From Phoronis australis (lineage: Eukaryota > Phoronida > Phoronidae), in NCBI GenBank assembly GCA_002633005.1, contig NMRA01000387.1, forward strand, positions 1-64,000: a DNA stretch of 64,000 bases. The letters are read 5' to 3'. How positions within the stretch are numbered: position 1 is the stretch's first letter; each line of letters begins with the position of its first letter. The notes below the pieces were generated by a model that had not been told where the DNA came from, searched no databases, and worked only from the letters and a program-made list of their open reading frames with translations. Made by a program: the position numbers and the translations under genes. Below are positions 1-12,538 of the stretch, one piece after another.

Positions 1-70
1 GGAGTAGAGCTGTTGGACTCGGGCTGCGACACGCCCAACAACCGGAATGGATTGACACTGTATTTCAAAG
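1..70 (+). CDS. Gene A exon 5 (partial, cut by window edge): secreted PAN-family protein
   Basis: The open frame starts at base 1 and ends at a GT donor after 70 nt in phase 1 (last codons Y-F-K-G, then gtaaat). It is nearly identical to the end of gene B exon 5 (residues FGVELLDSGCDTPNNRNG; only the last part is in the window). The family is a signal-peptide, PAN-containing secreted protein described under gene B. Upstream exons of this copy lie outside the window, so it may be a paralogue or the other allele of gene B. The matching last exon is at 2861-2940. Confidence 0.75.
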
Positions 71-2860
71 GTAAATGCATATTTGCATAGCCTCCGTTAA
101 TGTGGGGACTGAGGGATAAAAATGGAAGACCGAAAGATAGTCTCTACATTTCAAACCGTGTGCTTTCTCGTTAACTACGAGCCGTTTTATCACAACCTCC
201 GCAAGGAGGTTAGTAAGTTAGGTAGGGCATCAATTGCCATAGCTGAATACCTTACACACATTCGTTGGCTGCCTATTAAATTTCTTACTGGCTTCAAATT
301 CGCTATATGTAGCACAAAGGAAATATTTTTTTTGTGCTCCCTGCCAGTTTCCCACTCTGTACGCTTTCAGCTGTTTTTGATTCGTGTATTTTGTTTCTTT
401 CTCCTATGGTCCGGGACTCGAGTTTGGTCACCGGTTATGAGGTATTATTTGAGCGCGTGTGGAGTAACAGGGCGTGGATATGGAGTTTGTAGGCCTACGC
501 GTGTTTGTTGCTTCCCGGTCCGGGACTGGGGTTTACGGGGATTGAAGCTGGAATTTCGAGCAGGAGCCATGGAATCGTTTACGCCTTCCGCTGACTCATA
601 AAGATCAATCATAATGCTGATCAAAAACTGTCTTGAAGTGGTCGCAGCGTACCGACCCCCCTAAGCATCATTCTTGAAGAACAAACTCTAGCTGCAATTT
701 CTAGCTACTTTTCGTCTCTGCTGACTGGTCAAAGCACCCTCTGATATAAAAACAAAATGAGCGATAATCAACACATACCTGTCACAGTGCTAACTTAATT
801 CAAGAGATCACCATAAATATCAGCAGACAGTCCTCTGTTATCAAGCTCAGCCTGAGTAGTTACTGAAGGTTTTAGCTTTGATTGCGTTATCGAGGCATGC
901 GCCATCACTTGTTTCAGGGACGTTTTTGCCCGTAGGTCCTAAGTGCGCGCTTGCAAAATTAGCTTCTGAGTGTACACCTTGAGCAGCGAGCGTACTACTA
1001 CCATTGGTACCACAGCAGAGACTGGCTCGTGGTTGATCCGGAAATGATGTCGAGTAACTTAGCAACGAAGGCTGGTTCTGCCAAAATGGCAGAGATTGGC
1101 CCCGTCATCACAATAATTTAATGTCATGTTGATGTCCACTGAGTAACGTAGCCCCTTTATCGTAATGTCCGCAAGTGCAGCAATGGAACGAGGCTGACAG
1201 TGTTCCGAGACTTGTTTCTCGGAAACGCTTGATCTTTGAATATCTGGTATTAAAAGTTGACCCATTTGCTTCATGTAAAATTGACTTGTAATCAGCGAAG
1301 AGGTAAAAATCGGTCTCTTCCAATCTGTTGTTCATCCTATTTAAACAAATGCGCGTTCTACTCCCACACATTCATTTTTCTCTCGCATTTTGTATTCAGT
1401 AGTCCACTGGTAAAGATAAAAACTGAATCACATGTACGGTTTGATTTTGTGTGCTCTTTGCCCTTGGTGTGAAATCATGTTACACGGTTTTGCGTTGAAG
1501 TTTCTTGGGGCCTATAAGCTATAAAAATTTAGGAAGGGGTGTGGGCAATAACTTGAGCTGCCTCCGCTGGTCAAAATTTCTTTTTTCAGCCCTTCCCTAA
1601 TCGTTGACAACCGTTCGCTACAATTTTCACTCTTCCCCTCTTGTCGTCACACTTTTGAAGTGTCCCTTAGGTAGATTTTTTAGATTTATTCAGCTTAATG
1701 GATTTTAAAGTACTAATGGGTAAATGTCAGTACTTCATGTTTTTGCTTCATTTGCTTGATTTTTGCTCTTGTTTGACGATTGCAAACGGGTTCACTGTTG
1801 ACAGAATCGGAAAGGGTCTCACTAGCCCTTCTCTCTCTAAATCCATAACAATTTTGTTTACACACCGTGTACAGTATAGTTGGAAATTTACCGAATGACA
1901 TAGTCACTTGCACNAGGGTACTACTACCATTAGTACCACAGCAGAGACTGGCTCGTGGTTGATCCGGAAATGATGTCGAGTAACTTAGCAACGAAGTCTG
2001 GTTCTGCCAAAGTCAGTGGCAGAGATTGGCCCCGTCATCACAGTAATTAATGTCTTGTTGATGTCCACTGAGTAACGTAGCCCCTTTGTAGCAATGCCCG
2101 CTAGGGCAGCAATGGAACGAGGCTGCCAGTGTTCCGAGACTTGTTTCTCGGAAACGCTTGATCTTTGAATATCTGGTATTAAAATTTGACCCATTTGCTT
2201 CATGTAAAATTGACTTGTAATCAGCGAAGAGGTAAAAATCAGTCTCTTCCAATCTGTTGTTCATCTGTTTAAACAAATGCGCGTTCTACTCCCCGGTACA
2301 CTTTCATTTTTCTCTCGCAATTTGTATTCAGCAGTCCACGGGTAAAGATAAAAGCTGAATCACACGTACGGTTTGATTTTGTGTGCTCTTCGCCCTTGGT
2401 GTGAAATCATATTACACGGTTTCGCGTTGAAGTATCTTGGGGCCTATAAGCTATAAACATTAGGGAGGGGTGTGGGCAATAACTTGAGCTGCTTCCGCTG
2501 GTCAAAATTTCTTCTTTCAGCCCTTCCCTAATCGTTGACAACCGTTCGCCACAATTTTCACTGTTCCCCTCTGGTCGTCACACTTTTGAAGTGCCCCATA
2601 GATAGATTTTTCAGATTTATTCAGCTTAATAGATTTTAAAGTAATAATGGGTAAATCTCAATACCTTATATTTTTGCTTAATTTGCTCTTGTTGACGATT
2701 GAAAACGGGTTCTCTGTTGACAGAATCGGAAAGGGCCTCACTAGCCCTTCTCTCTCTAAATCCATAACAATTTTGTTTACACACTGTATAGGCTACAGTA
2801 TAGTTGGAAATTTACCGAGTGACATAGTCACGTGCACGTGTCTCTACTTCTTTGTTTCAG
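71..2860 (+). other. Gene A intron 5, with internal direct duplication across an N
   Basis: Intron between exons 5 and 6. Bases 1007-1913 are repeated with a few percent difference at 1915-2837, and the single N at 1914 is the join. The short open frames here are disrupted or shifted between copies, and I see no exon in them. Around 230-300 a frame reading HIRWLPIKFLTGFKF recalls the HWLP motif near the end of many non-LTR retrotransposon proteins, but this is too short to call. Confidence 0.6.
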
Positions 2861-2940
2861 ATGACGACGACTGTATTGGTGTCTCTTGTCCAACAGGGAA
2901 AAGATGTCGGGATGATTTTCATACCTATGTGTGCGAATGA
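2861..2940 (+). CDS. Gene A exon 6 (last coding exon), four-Cys tail
   Basis: The acceptor tttgtttcag precedes 80 nt that enter in phase 1 and stop at TGA 2938-2940. The peptide is DDDDC-IGVSCPTGKRCRDDFHTYVCE: an acidic start, four cysteines (C-x4-C-x5-C-x8-C) and a stop straight after the last Cys-Glu. The spacing recalls follistatin N-terminal or EGF-like half modules; that is a resemblance, not an assignment. Gene B exon 6 differs by one visible residue (Tyr to His), and gene C exon 6 has the same length and cysteine spacing. Confidence 0.8.
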
Positions 2941-3371
2941 GATGATGGAATCAATTCATTTTCAATGCTGTTTTTATTATTTATCTTCGTGTTGATTCAT
3001 GATAATGATAAGGGTGACGATATTGGTAATGAATCACAAAATTGAGAAAAAAATGCATGGGAGGGTTTGCTTGCTATCATCTTGATGTGGAAAATAATTT
3101 GAATCTGCCAGAATAACTCGGAAGGAACAGCAGCTATATCACACTTTTAAGGGAGTGAATGGAGTTTCGGACCTCAGTTTTGTCGCCACCGAGATTGCGT
3201 TTACTACATTTTCTAACCTAGAAATGTGTCGATTTATCAATGATTAATATAAAGTCTCTCGCCATACTGCTTTGATGGCTAAATAAGGATGATAAACTTT
3301 GCTCCAAAAATCATTTTTGATCAGTTCCAAGACATAAGCAGTGAGCTAGGTAACATAATTAACTCTTGAAT
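2941..3371. other. Downstream DNA of gene A; no gene seen
   Basis: AT-rich DNA repeated at 22534-22964 behind gene B. I find no coding signal and no canonical AATAAA close behind the stop. Confidence 0.5.
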
Positions 3372-3384
3372 TTACATTACAAAT

Positions 3385-3860
3385 TGAAATAGGCTCACTA
3401 TGCAACCTTGACCTATTCCAATGACGTCATCAAAAAATTCTCCCACTCCTAGTTCACTACTTTTCAAAATCGTCTCGTGAGAACACTGCCATGTAAAGCA
3501 TTTTTTGTAACTTGTGTCATAGCAGTTCATGTGGAATATTATCGAACGCACGGGAGAAATCAACAAAAAGAGCATAAACCGTCACTTTCTTTTTGTAATA
3601 TATTTCTGCACCATATCTTGTATAGTAAATATTTGATCAACGGCGCTATAACCCTTCCTAAATCCAGCTTGAGACGCATGCACAAGTTGCTTTCATTTGA
3701 CCAAATGGCAAGACGATTTCAGTAAATTTTTTCCCAACTACAGAAAATGCAATACCACCATAGTTGCCCACAACATTAATTGAACCATGCTTGTGGATAA
3801 TCACCAGAAGACCATATCGTATTAAACGTATCAGTTAAAGGTAGTGACTTTGGTATAAAT
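3385..3860 (-). pseudogene. Non-LTR retrotransposon reverse transcriptase relic
   Basis: Read on the minus strand, successive frames give IHKHGSINVVGNYGGI, then QAGFRKGYSAVDQIF, then FVDFSRAFDNIPHELL, then IGIGQGCIVS. These are the ordered landmarks of a LINE reverse transcriptase finger/palm (NYRGI, QAGFR, F-V-D-F-S-R-A-F-D, and the G-x-x-Q-G-C block). Frames change between QAGFR and FVDF, stops occur, and the catalytic YxDD box is not present before the relic ends, so it is dead. It is carried inside the duplicated gene A/B downstream DNA; the second copy is at 22965-23296. Confidence 0.75.
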
Positions 3861-4627
3861 CTCCAAATTCGCAAAACCCGCAGGATACTCATTAGTCAGA
3901 GCTTTGTTTTAACTCTGTGATGCCAAATGTTAAAGCTTGAACTCTGAGCAAGAGGCTGTGCAAAAGAAAGTTCATTTCCAAGACAAACTACGCAGCACGC
4001 TAAGAAGTGATGCGACCGTTGCAAACTTATTTCTCCCCAAACCGACAAGCTGAGCTACTCTTAATGGCAACATGATAGCCTCAGCAAAATAAATTTTTAT
4101 TTCTAATTGATTCTCGATTATATGCGATTGTGGAGTGGACATCTGACGACCCTGGGAACGAAAAGAATGGCAAATCGACCCGTTGCATTGGTTACGGCCA
4201 TGCCCATCACAACAGGCACAATAGGCGCAATAGCGTTTATTAAGCATTCTTTCACTTATACACACCGAAAATGATTGAGGGCGTATGGTTCACCTGTCTT
4301 AGTGTCATATAAAACGTTCATAGCGAGCTCTCATTGCACAAGGAAATATCCACTCACAGGACACGTTTATTGATTTCATATAAAGAGGTGATCACGTTGG
4401 CTTTCACAAGTGTACCTATGTGTAGTACAACACCGTTTCTGAATTTCAACAGGGCTACTTATATCGCGATTTAGCAATCGTAGAGGTTGTCATGAGTTGG
4501 TATCAATATACACGGAAACGTCACGAGTATGGTTTAACAAACACTTAGAAGAATTGGGCCTAACAAGAATGTAAAAAAAACACGACAAAGTGAAAAAAAT
4601 ATGGATATAAGAAATTGATATATACAC
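3861..4627. other. Duplicated non-coding DNA; no gene seen
   Basis: Bases 3932-4627 match 24963-25657. Part is also present at 23296-23677, where about 535 bp (3711-4246) is missing. No exon recognised. Confidence 0.5.
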
Positions 4628-4746
4628 AAAACGTACCGAGAGTGGTGTTCATGAAGTAATATCCCACGAGACATTATTCCGCGTATCGACCGAGGCATTC
4701 GGTCGAGTGGGATATTACTTCGTGTACGTCAATCGAGGTACGTTTT
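4628..4746. repeat. Foldback (hairpin) element, ACGTACC family, copy 1
   Basis: Outer arms AAAACGTACC and GGTACGTTTT enclose inner arms CATGAAGTAATATCCCAC and GTGGGATATTACTTCGTG, with a central TCGACCGA/TCGGTCGA hairpin. The whole unit folds on itself. Other copies: 23678-23796, 25658-25748 (lost its centre), 52607-52714 and a half copy near 48150-48200. Confidence 0.75.
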
Positions 4747-5235
4747 GTATTTATCCCATGCGCTTCGAATTCCTAAATTTCTTTTATTTTTTGGCAGATT
4801 TTTAAATGCTTTACTCAGACTGTTCACGTGGCGGATCCTATGTATGTACTTGCGCGTTAGGTTGCAAGGTTTGTCTAGTAAAAGAAACAGTTTTAAATGT
4901 AACGATTTTTTACTTGAAAAGAGATGACAAAGATGAAAACAACGGTAACCGTGCGTTGAACTTGTAACATCTTCTGAAAGTAGTTAAATAACAACAATAT
5001 TTGAAATTGTTACCGAGGAATCGGTGCCTGAGTTGCAGACGATATAATATTTAGCAATGTTGAAAACTGCCGGAGACAGAATTCAGTGTCATATTAACAG
5101 TTTTGTACCAGATGTTACGTTTAGGGCCTGATTGCATGTCGAGTGTTATTTATACTGCTGCAAAAGTATTACTTTAAATTATATTCAGAAAGTTTGATGA
5201 TCGAACTGGCCAACGACGTCGAGTCGACACTGACC
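4747..5235. other. Duplicated non-coding DNA; no gene seen
   Basis: This segment recurs at 23797-24292, 25749-26235, and in diverged form at 48200-48660 and 52715-53220. No coding signal seen. Confidence 0.5.
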
Positions 5236-5441
5236 CATTAATAAAAACAACCACGGTTTTGAATCGACTTGACATGTTTCGGTGTCATTTATTCATTAGT
5301 TGTTGCTGGGCCTAGCTAGATGGCCACTATATTCTCTCTTCTGATGATGGTGTTTGAATAAATGACACCGAAGCATGTCAAGTCGATTTCAAACCGTGGT
5401 TGTTTTTAATTAATTTATGCTGAACTACTTGCTATCATGGA
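5236..5441. mobile_element. Foldback insertion with 10 bp flanking duplication, copy 1
   Basis: An imperfect inverted repeat (arms AACCACGGTTTTGAATCGAC and its complement at 5248 and 5403, plus GGTGTCATTTATTC/GAATAAATGACACC) lies in a roughly 206 bp insertion. GACACTGACC flanks both sides (5226-5235 and 5442-5451). The diverged relatives near 48610 and 53205 have the flank once and lack the insertion, so they serve as empty sites. Second copy at 26236-26440. Confidence 0.7.
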
Positions 5442-7560
5442 GACACTGACCTACCTTTCGAACTTTCCATGTTAGATGTCACTGTTGAAGTAGTGCGGGA
5501 GATGAATACGTATTGCACTCGACAGATTCAACGCGTATGCGATAAGGTATATTTTCAATCCTCATTGGACAAGAACCATAGGCAGAAAGTATATAAGAGA
5601 CACAGAAATGGCCAAACTTCGGTGCATTGTGACCGAGTATTTTGTAATGAGCGTCGAAGCAGAAAACCAACGTGGTACATGTACAATGCACCCACGACAA
5701 TTTTGCTAGGCTTATTATCATTCCTGAGGATAAAGCAGAGTGCCTCAGTCGTAGCACTGCCTCGACCTCTTACTTAGGACTCGCTCACTAATCTACAGGC
5801 TCAATCACATCTAGCTAAGCATCTGACAAGAACCAATGACGTATTGTTTAATTACAAATGTTCGGTCTCCATAAACTTAAGACACTGAGGAAGTTACAAG
5901 TTATTCAATTTCTTCGTAAATGTCCCTAATCTCTAGAAATACCTGCTGTGTCACTATCCTAGAAGACTAGCTGCTGTACATACAAAACTACACGATATAA
6001 TATAAGCCAAATTAGTAAACAAAATCGTCCTTGATAACATAGTAAACAAATGGCGTGGTTACTTGGTCCTCATTTTTACGAAACTGTAGCGAGGACAGAC
6101 CACGTTGTTTCTGGATCTGTAGATGTCTCAGCATCCAGTCCATGCAGTTCTGCTGATCAGAATTTAACAGAAAGCAGTTTGGGAACAGGATATTTCATTT
6201 TCTGAGCCCCCTTTAGGCGATTTCTTACACTATGGCTATATGTCACATGTATAAATTGGATAATTTTGATATGGCTTTAAGAACAGTTGTTCACTGAATT
6301 GCCCATACAAGGGATTGCATTTTCCAATAGAGCAAGCCTCTCTACTTTTTGTGTACTATATGTTTTCCATATGTATTCTGACATTGGAAGAAATTTCCTA
6401 TTAAGTTGTACGCTTAGTGCCAAGTAATCTTGGGTAAAACTTTAAAAGTCTAATTAGTTTTCATTACAGTAAACTCGAAATACACGCAATTCAAAATATG
6501 CATGCTGATATTCAACAGAAGTCTACTTTACTAAGGTATTCTTTTTGCTTTTCTTTCTTTACGTCAGAACCTAGTTTAATGTTAAATATTTCAATCGCCA
6601 TCGGTCGCCACTTTATTGTTTTCCTTTTATCCGGACCCGCACCCGGTCACCGCTCCCCATTAATGACTTTACTTCACGATTCTTGACAATCTAAGAAAGG
6701 GTAAAATTACGTAGACTATCGTGCCATCCTCGGTGAGCGATTGTCGGTGAGCGTTTTAGGGTTGGGACCACACTGCACCCACGTTCCTCGACGTGAACTG
6801 AATTTGATATTGCTGATTTACCGGTTTATTCCACATTCTAATGTTTTTAAGATGAAGAATACCGATAAAATATCACTTTTCTGTCTCCGAGACTTCGATG
6901 CTGCAGCACTGAATAAAGTTTTAAGTTCATTACAGGGTTTACTTTTGGATCACAGACACATAGTGACGAGTGAGGAAATCGCAAATCAAAGAATCTCACT
7001 GTCTGACGCCACAGTTCAAACACATCAGTGGCATCTAATGGTAGACATTAGAATCTAGTTTTATGTGAAATGCATGAATTTGTAGGGTAAACATGTCATA
7101 TTCAACGCACTCCAACGCGGACACTAATTTGCGATCTTCAAGGACCGAGTAGCCGTCTTGGATAGCTGATAAACAGAATAGTTTTATTTCAACCACCTTT
7201 GAGACTACTTCAAATGCGCCAACAGAGTCGCCTCCTGGTAATGTCTTCTTGGGCCCTGGATCTAATTTTTTCTCGAAATCAAATACGATATTATTGTCTT
7301 GGCATTTTCTATTTTACTTTTGTGCGAACTCGAGATAAGCGTCCATTATTCTATGCTCTAGTACTGAATAACTGCCTGTTTAAACTTGATGTCCCCAACA
7401 TTAGGCTAAATTTTGAGTCTGAGCACGAAATTTCGAAATTTTACTTGAAATCTCTAGTTTTAATTCGACTTTGCCGTAACTCGAATCTGGGAGTCACCAA
7501 GTGCAGAAAAATTGGACTAGACATTCATATACATACACCGTACTCGGGCACGGTATAATA
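5442..7560. other. Downstream duplicated DNA; no gene seen
   Basis: Matches 26441-28575. The longest open frames here (6741-7058 and 7199-7558) are broken by stops or frameshifts in the second copy, which argues against coding. Confidence 0.5.
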
Positions 7561-8341
7561 AACACTTAAGCTGAATCACGTTGACAATTGAAAAACGTCA
7601 AATGTATAAGGAAACAAATCATCTGAAAACAGTTTAACGAAACAAAAACATTCTGTACACCGTGGTGAAAAGATATACAGGTCCAGTTCGCAGAGGGACC
7701 AGCTGTACACAGAGATTACACAAAAACTCTGGCCTGGTCCGTCACAAGACCAAAAGTACACCTGTGCTTATTATCCCTATAAAAATAGTGGATCTGTAGT
7801 TGGACCAAACAGTACTGACTGCGATAAATAGTTTTACAAAGCCCACTTTGGTAAAAAAACATCACAAGACTAGTTCGCCGAGGGACCAGAAGTACACTGA
7901 AACTTAATATCTACACAAATCAAGCTGGCCTGGTCCGTCGCGAGACCTAAAGTGTACTATGCAAAAAACTTTGAATTGAAAACATCTCTCTATACACTTT
8001 TTACTCCCCAGTGGTTGCTCATACATGTATTTTACACATCTGGTGGTCAACTGCTGTGAGAGGTTGTCTAGGAAGGGTTTTCGCAACGTTCTGTAGTACT
8101 CATTGGAAGAAACAAGTATTGAGTACAGATTTAACTACGCGCTTCGTGAAATAAATTTTGGACATGAAGCAGATAGACTCAAGTGGAAATACAAACCAGA
8201 ATCAGTTTCTGTGCGCTCTTAGACCCTTTGTTGTTCTAGGTAAATTTGGCATGTCCAAAAATAATTTCTATTTCGTTTTCATTGTACACAATCATAAAAA
8301 ACGACATTATATACAAACTGTGTAGAATTATAGCTTATTAC
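7561..8341. repeat. Unique stretch with two imperfect ~95 bp repeats
   Basis: About 7678-7770 and 7868-7962 both carry TTCGC-GAGGGACCAG followed by CTGGCCTGGTCCGTC and AGACC. Within each unit, GGGACCAG and CTGGTCC are inverted. Nature unknown; the rest shows nothing I recognise. Confidence 0.45.
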
Positions 8342-8650
8342 CTGGGTGTTTCTCCAGGAACGTTGGCCCTATCTTTCTGTTGTCTAGACTGTCGAGGAAT
8401 CTGTATATCGGATCCAATGGTTTACTTGTCTTGGAACCATTCTACCCAGACATCTTCGATGTTTGTTCCCAACACTTGCACTTCGTCAACTGCTGTGTCA
8501 ATGAGCTTGTAAGCCTCTACAATGTCAGCATCTCGTTTCGCAGCTCAGTTGGCGCTAAGCCCCCTGAGGTTGCCAAGTCCATTCAAAAGACTTACAGCAT
8601 GCACAACTAAATTTGATCCGCTCATCATGGACTACTTCAAACCTTGACGA
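8342..8650 (-). pseudogene. hAT-type transposase relic
   Basis: On the minus strand one frame reads VVHAVSLLNGLGNLRGLS, a stop, DIVEAYKLIDTAVDEV, then EDVWVEWFQDK, a stop, and IPRQSRQQKDRANVPGETP. The order (a helical 'LID..V..V..L..NI...' stretch, then P-R..-R-Q..-R-NVP-P) matches the C-terminal half of hAT/ZMYM6-like transposases, where similar R-Q-x-x-R-x-N-x-P blocks precede the dimerisation region. Two in-frame stops and lack of flanking domains show it is decayed. The assignment rests on motif recall. Confidence 0.55.
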
Positions 8651-9650
8651 TGTATCCCAGGACCTATTTGCATCTCTTGCAATTTTCGAAATAAACGTCC
8701 CAATGTCTGAACGCTTCAAACCCGAAGAACTAACATCAATAAATGCCCATGGGCATGGGCGTTTCATCGGGTGGGCCTTTCTGCGGAAATTCCCAGTATA
8801 GGAAACTGCAGTGGTGCTTATTGCAGGTAGAAAGACGGTAGGTGTTGAGGTCGGCACTAGGGCTCCTTAGGAGGCCTATTGAACATCGCACGAGTCCCAC
8901 AAGACTTTGTTGCGAAAGTACAACCTCCCCACAATTTCTGTACGAATGCGGTCACTTTGTCAATGGGATTACCCCCTTGGTCATTCCTTGTATAGACATA
9001 ACTTGTTTGAGTGCATCTTCAAACGGACTCGCGACCAGACCACGGCGCCCGTCACAATAGCAATTATTCGGAAAACGACTTTTTTCAAAAATATTACATG
9101 GACACGTACACTGTATGATATTGTGCAAGACAACTTTATTATACGCCAGTCAAATTCGATTTACAAGCGTGTGGAGTGTAATAGGATGACACGGCATGAC
9201 AGATGAGGTAAAAACGTTGCACGTCAAATCGAATATCAGGGTTGCGGCACCACAGCATTTCTCCGAATCAAATCAAAACATATCTTAGAGTAAAAAGTTA
9301 GTTACCTAAAGAAATCAGCTATAGAGCTGCTCTTTCAGCGGTGGATCCATCTAAAATGCTTGGCTACTTCATAAGTGTTGACGGAAGTGCGCGCACAATT
9401 GATCTCCCCACGTTTTGCCGATGAGCCACGAAGACTCGAAATGCCTTGATTTTCATAACAGCAATTCACAATGCAAAAGATTATATTTTTTCTCAATTTT
9501 TTCCAAGTTGGTTTACTTGGGGTTTACACACGCTGGCGGTGCCGTTTTTGTTTTGCTGGAGACGTTTTTTTTATTTTTAGGTTCTGGCCCAAGGGGGGGT
9601 TTAAACCCCCTGAGCCCTCCGTACATGTAGATCCGCCACTGGCGTGAATG
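8651..9650. other. No gene recognised
   Basis: Short overlapping open frames on both strands and a GC-richer patch around 8840-9060. A continuation of the hAT relic is possible, but I cannot read motifs in it. Confidence 0.35.
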
Positions 9651-11800
9651 GACGAGTGTCTGTTACCAGCCTACAAATGAGGATAAAATAATCGACAGCG
9701 CGCCTTAATTTTAATAAAATCAAAATACGGACAATTTTATCGAATTTGCTGAAGAAATGTGGCGAATAAATTTGGACAGAAATTATTTTGCCGGATTCGG
9801 GACCGCAGCCTATCGGACCCGGCGCGGATTGAGACCAGACACTGGCGAACGGAAAAGGCATGCGGTTGTAAGCTGTTTTGTTGAAGTAAAATGTTCAAAT
9901 CATAAATGCCGTATACGCTCAAAGTTAGTTTCAGACACTTGCATAAAATTACGGGCTGGTTAGTCCTGTTTCACACTGCCGGGGCAGCCCTTAGCTAGCC
10001 TCAGTGCCAGCTGCCAGTATGAAGACTAACTACAGCTTGTTAAGTTGGCCTATACAGCTTTGCGTCAAGGCTACCATTAGGCCTACCTGGTCGCTGGCCA
10101 CAGCGCTCGCTCAATCGAGGTTTATTTAGAACTTGAGTACTTCTGGCCAACTGTGCAAAGTTGTTGGCTTTCAACAGAGATTTTCCCAAACTTTGTATGA
10201 GCGCACCAAGCCTAAATAATGGGGGTCTGGAATTATTGGGAATGTCTATCTTTTACTATAAGACTCACTGGGTATGTTCAGAGCTATGAATTGCAGACGC
10301 TTAATTTTGGTACTTCCTGTCTTCTAGTGGAATGTTGTCTCGTTTTCTATCTTTTTCGTAGTTCATGCTTCTCTGACTGAGGCAGACCTTTTCCATTTCT
10401 CCAAGTCTAATACAAAATGTTATCATTTTTTATTCATTAAGCCAAAATGATTCAACCTTTCACCGTAATAAGTAACTTAAAAGGCACAATCCTTTACAAC
10501 ATTTAGCATTACAAACACTATTCAATAGCAAAAGTTTCCATGATATGAAAGTGGACATACATGTAATTATTACCATGGTGACCGAATAGTGTTTCTTTAC
10601 ACCAGAATTTGACAAGCATGATTAAAAAAATCAAGTTGCAAGGAACAAGAATTGGAGGCTTGAAGCTTCACAATCCAACATAGCTTATTTCTCAAATTAA
10701 GATAATTCGAATTGTTGACTTGATAACCTGAATTAAGAAGCAATAAGTTACAAAACATGACTTCAAAGCAATTTAGACTTAAAATTTAGAAAAATATGAA
10801 TCATTTTGTGACACCTAATCAAGCCTTTAACAGCAGTTGACAGTCAAACAAAAACCATTTCAAAATTATTTCAACTATTTTGTTTAGCTTAGTGTAAGAT
10901 CATTTGAATGGGAAATAATAAAATAATTAGTAAAATAATTCGAATATATCTTATATTTTTGTACCAAAACACGAAAATTGAACAAAGTTCCTTTTTTTGT
11001 AGCAACGTTTGTCAAAATGTATCAACGTTAAATCTTCACAAATTACAAAGTAACAGGTTGAACATGCCTTCCAGTTCAGCAAAAGTCTCCATGTATGTTG
11101 TCGGTGCCGCCAGAAATGAGACGTCCAACGGGAATTCTGAGCAAATTTATCACTTAATGTGTAACAACTGCGAGGCTGTAATTTTGTGAACACTGTTGAA
11201 TCGTGCAGAATAGTAAGTAAAGATATGTCTCACTGAATTTCACCGTAAATTGTTGGCGAAAACAATTTACACAAAGTTTTAAACTCATAACTTATCCCGC
11301 TGTCCTCCAATATGGCCTACGCGATCCAAACAAAGTGACCCAAATTTTGCCACAAAAATTGCAATAACTTTACACTACTTGCTCCGATTTTGATACTTTT
11401 TCGATTTTTACTGAGTAGAATGCACTACCGTTCCGTTGATAGCAAAGTACTTTTTCAAAACGAACAAAAAAATCAAAACCAAAAAATGGTTCGACTCGTA
11501 TTGGTTCCTAGGTTCGACCGCCCTACGTAAGGAACTAAACACCAAATGCTACTTTAACATAATAAGTACGCGTAACATTCCAAAAAAATTCAACGACCAT
11601 TAACTACAAACTATAAATACACTACATACATGTATGTAAACGAATCACAAGACATTACTAATAAAACAAAGTAATGAAGACTTTTCGAGCAAGCGATAGC
11701 ACTTTCAGTTACAAGGAAAAAATGGTGGCGTTCAGGACAAGACTGTAGGCCTGTTTTCGGATACTGGAACCACATGGACATTTTGAGACCAGGACTTTAA
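9651..11800 (+). mobile_element. TTAA-flanked DNA transposon family (2.2 kb), left end missing
   Basis: Aligns along its length with 45728-47974 (plus) and 37647-40049 (reversed). The left ~300 bp including the terminal repeat is absent; the right end TGAGACCAGGACTTTAA is at 11784-11800. The consensus terminal repeat seen in other copies is TAAAGTCCTTCTCTCA next to TTAA. No transposase frame is visible, so it is non-autonomous. The TTAA target is shared by piggyBac and Kolobok groups; which one applies is undecided. Confidence 0.7.
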
Positions 11801-11913
11801 GCTTTATTCGATTACGGATTGTGTATTAGTTATAGGGTAGGTACTTCTTGGGTCCTTATAACATCCACTAACCATGTAATAAGGGTTAACAACGTGTGAG
11901 ACCAGGACTTTAA
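11801..11913 (-). mobile_element. Extra inverted left-end fragment of the TTAA element
   Basis: Bases 11806-11913 are the reverse complement of the first ~110 bp of the element (compare 24293-24400 and 45728-45835) and end GGGTTAACAACGTGTGAG then AGGACTTTAA. The element therefore ends in a second, inverted left end, giving long inverted ends or a nested fragment. Confidence 0.65.
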
Positions 11914-11940
11914 TACTTTAAGAACACTATGAGAGTGCAC

Positions 11941-12107
11941 GCCTACAGTGCTGTAGTGGTAAAATTATTGGTAAGTAGGCGCCCAAAGTCCACCGTATCA
12001 CGTTGAGCATTGAACGTAACTTACGGTGCGTAGGCGCTACGTGTAAATGCCAAAAGGTGGTTGGCTGCGCCTACGTGCGCCCACGCCCCACTACAGCACT
12101 GCACGCC
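11941..12107. repeat. Small foldback repeat
   Basis: Perfect 13 bp arms AGTGCTGTAGTGG (11947-11959) and its complement (12088-12100), with further inner pairing between the GTAGGCGC and GCGCCTAC blocks. Looks like a MITE-sized hairpin element. No other copy seen in the window. Confidence 0.55.
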
Positions 12108-12538
12108 TAACTCGACAGAACACTTCAAATGCAAAGACCTATTACTGAAAAGTAATGAAACGTGCCAAGGCTGCAAGGCATACAAATGCCACTCACAGAT
12201 ATTATCCGTGCACAAGGATTATTAAGGAGTATAATTCACGATTAAGAATTAAGAAAAGATCGGAATGACTCCTAAAATGAATGCTGCATTATACGGCGAA
12301 GTTATTATGCTAGAATCTAACACGATCGTGTAATCATAAACACCCTATACATCCCCTGAATACTGTTCGTATTCTCGATTTTAACAACACTGGATTTATT
12401 AGCTTTTCATGAAGTAAATTTTCCGTTATTCGCTCATTTAGTGTATATAAATGATGACTCTGAATACAATAACAGTATATCATAGTTTGAGCCCTTTCGA
12501 TGACAAAAATGTCATTATAAATCGCAGTGTGATGTTAA
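12108..12538. other. Intergenic; no gene seen
   Basis: AT-rich, no coding or repeat signal that I can support. Confidence 0.4.

Noticed and set aside
122-601. 159-codon open frame in gene A intron 5 (and 20741-21136)
   Set aside because: Shorter and altered at its start in the second copy, lies in an intron, and shows only a weak HWLP-like LINE echo. Not a gene on this evidence.
6741-7058. 105-codon open frame
   Set aside because: The sister copy near 27757-28070 has stops in the same frame.
7199-7558. 119-codon open frame
   Set aside because: Frameshifted and stopped early in the copy at 28212-28421.
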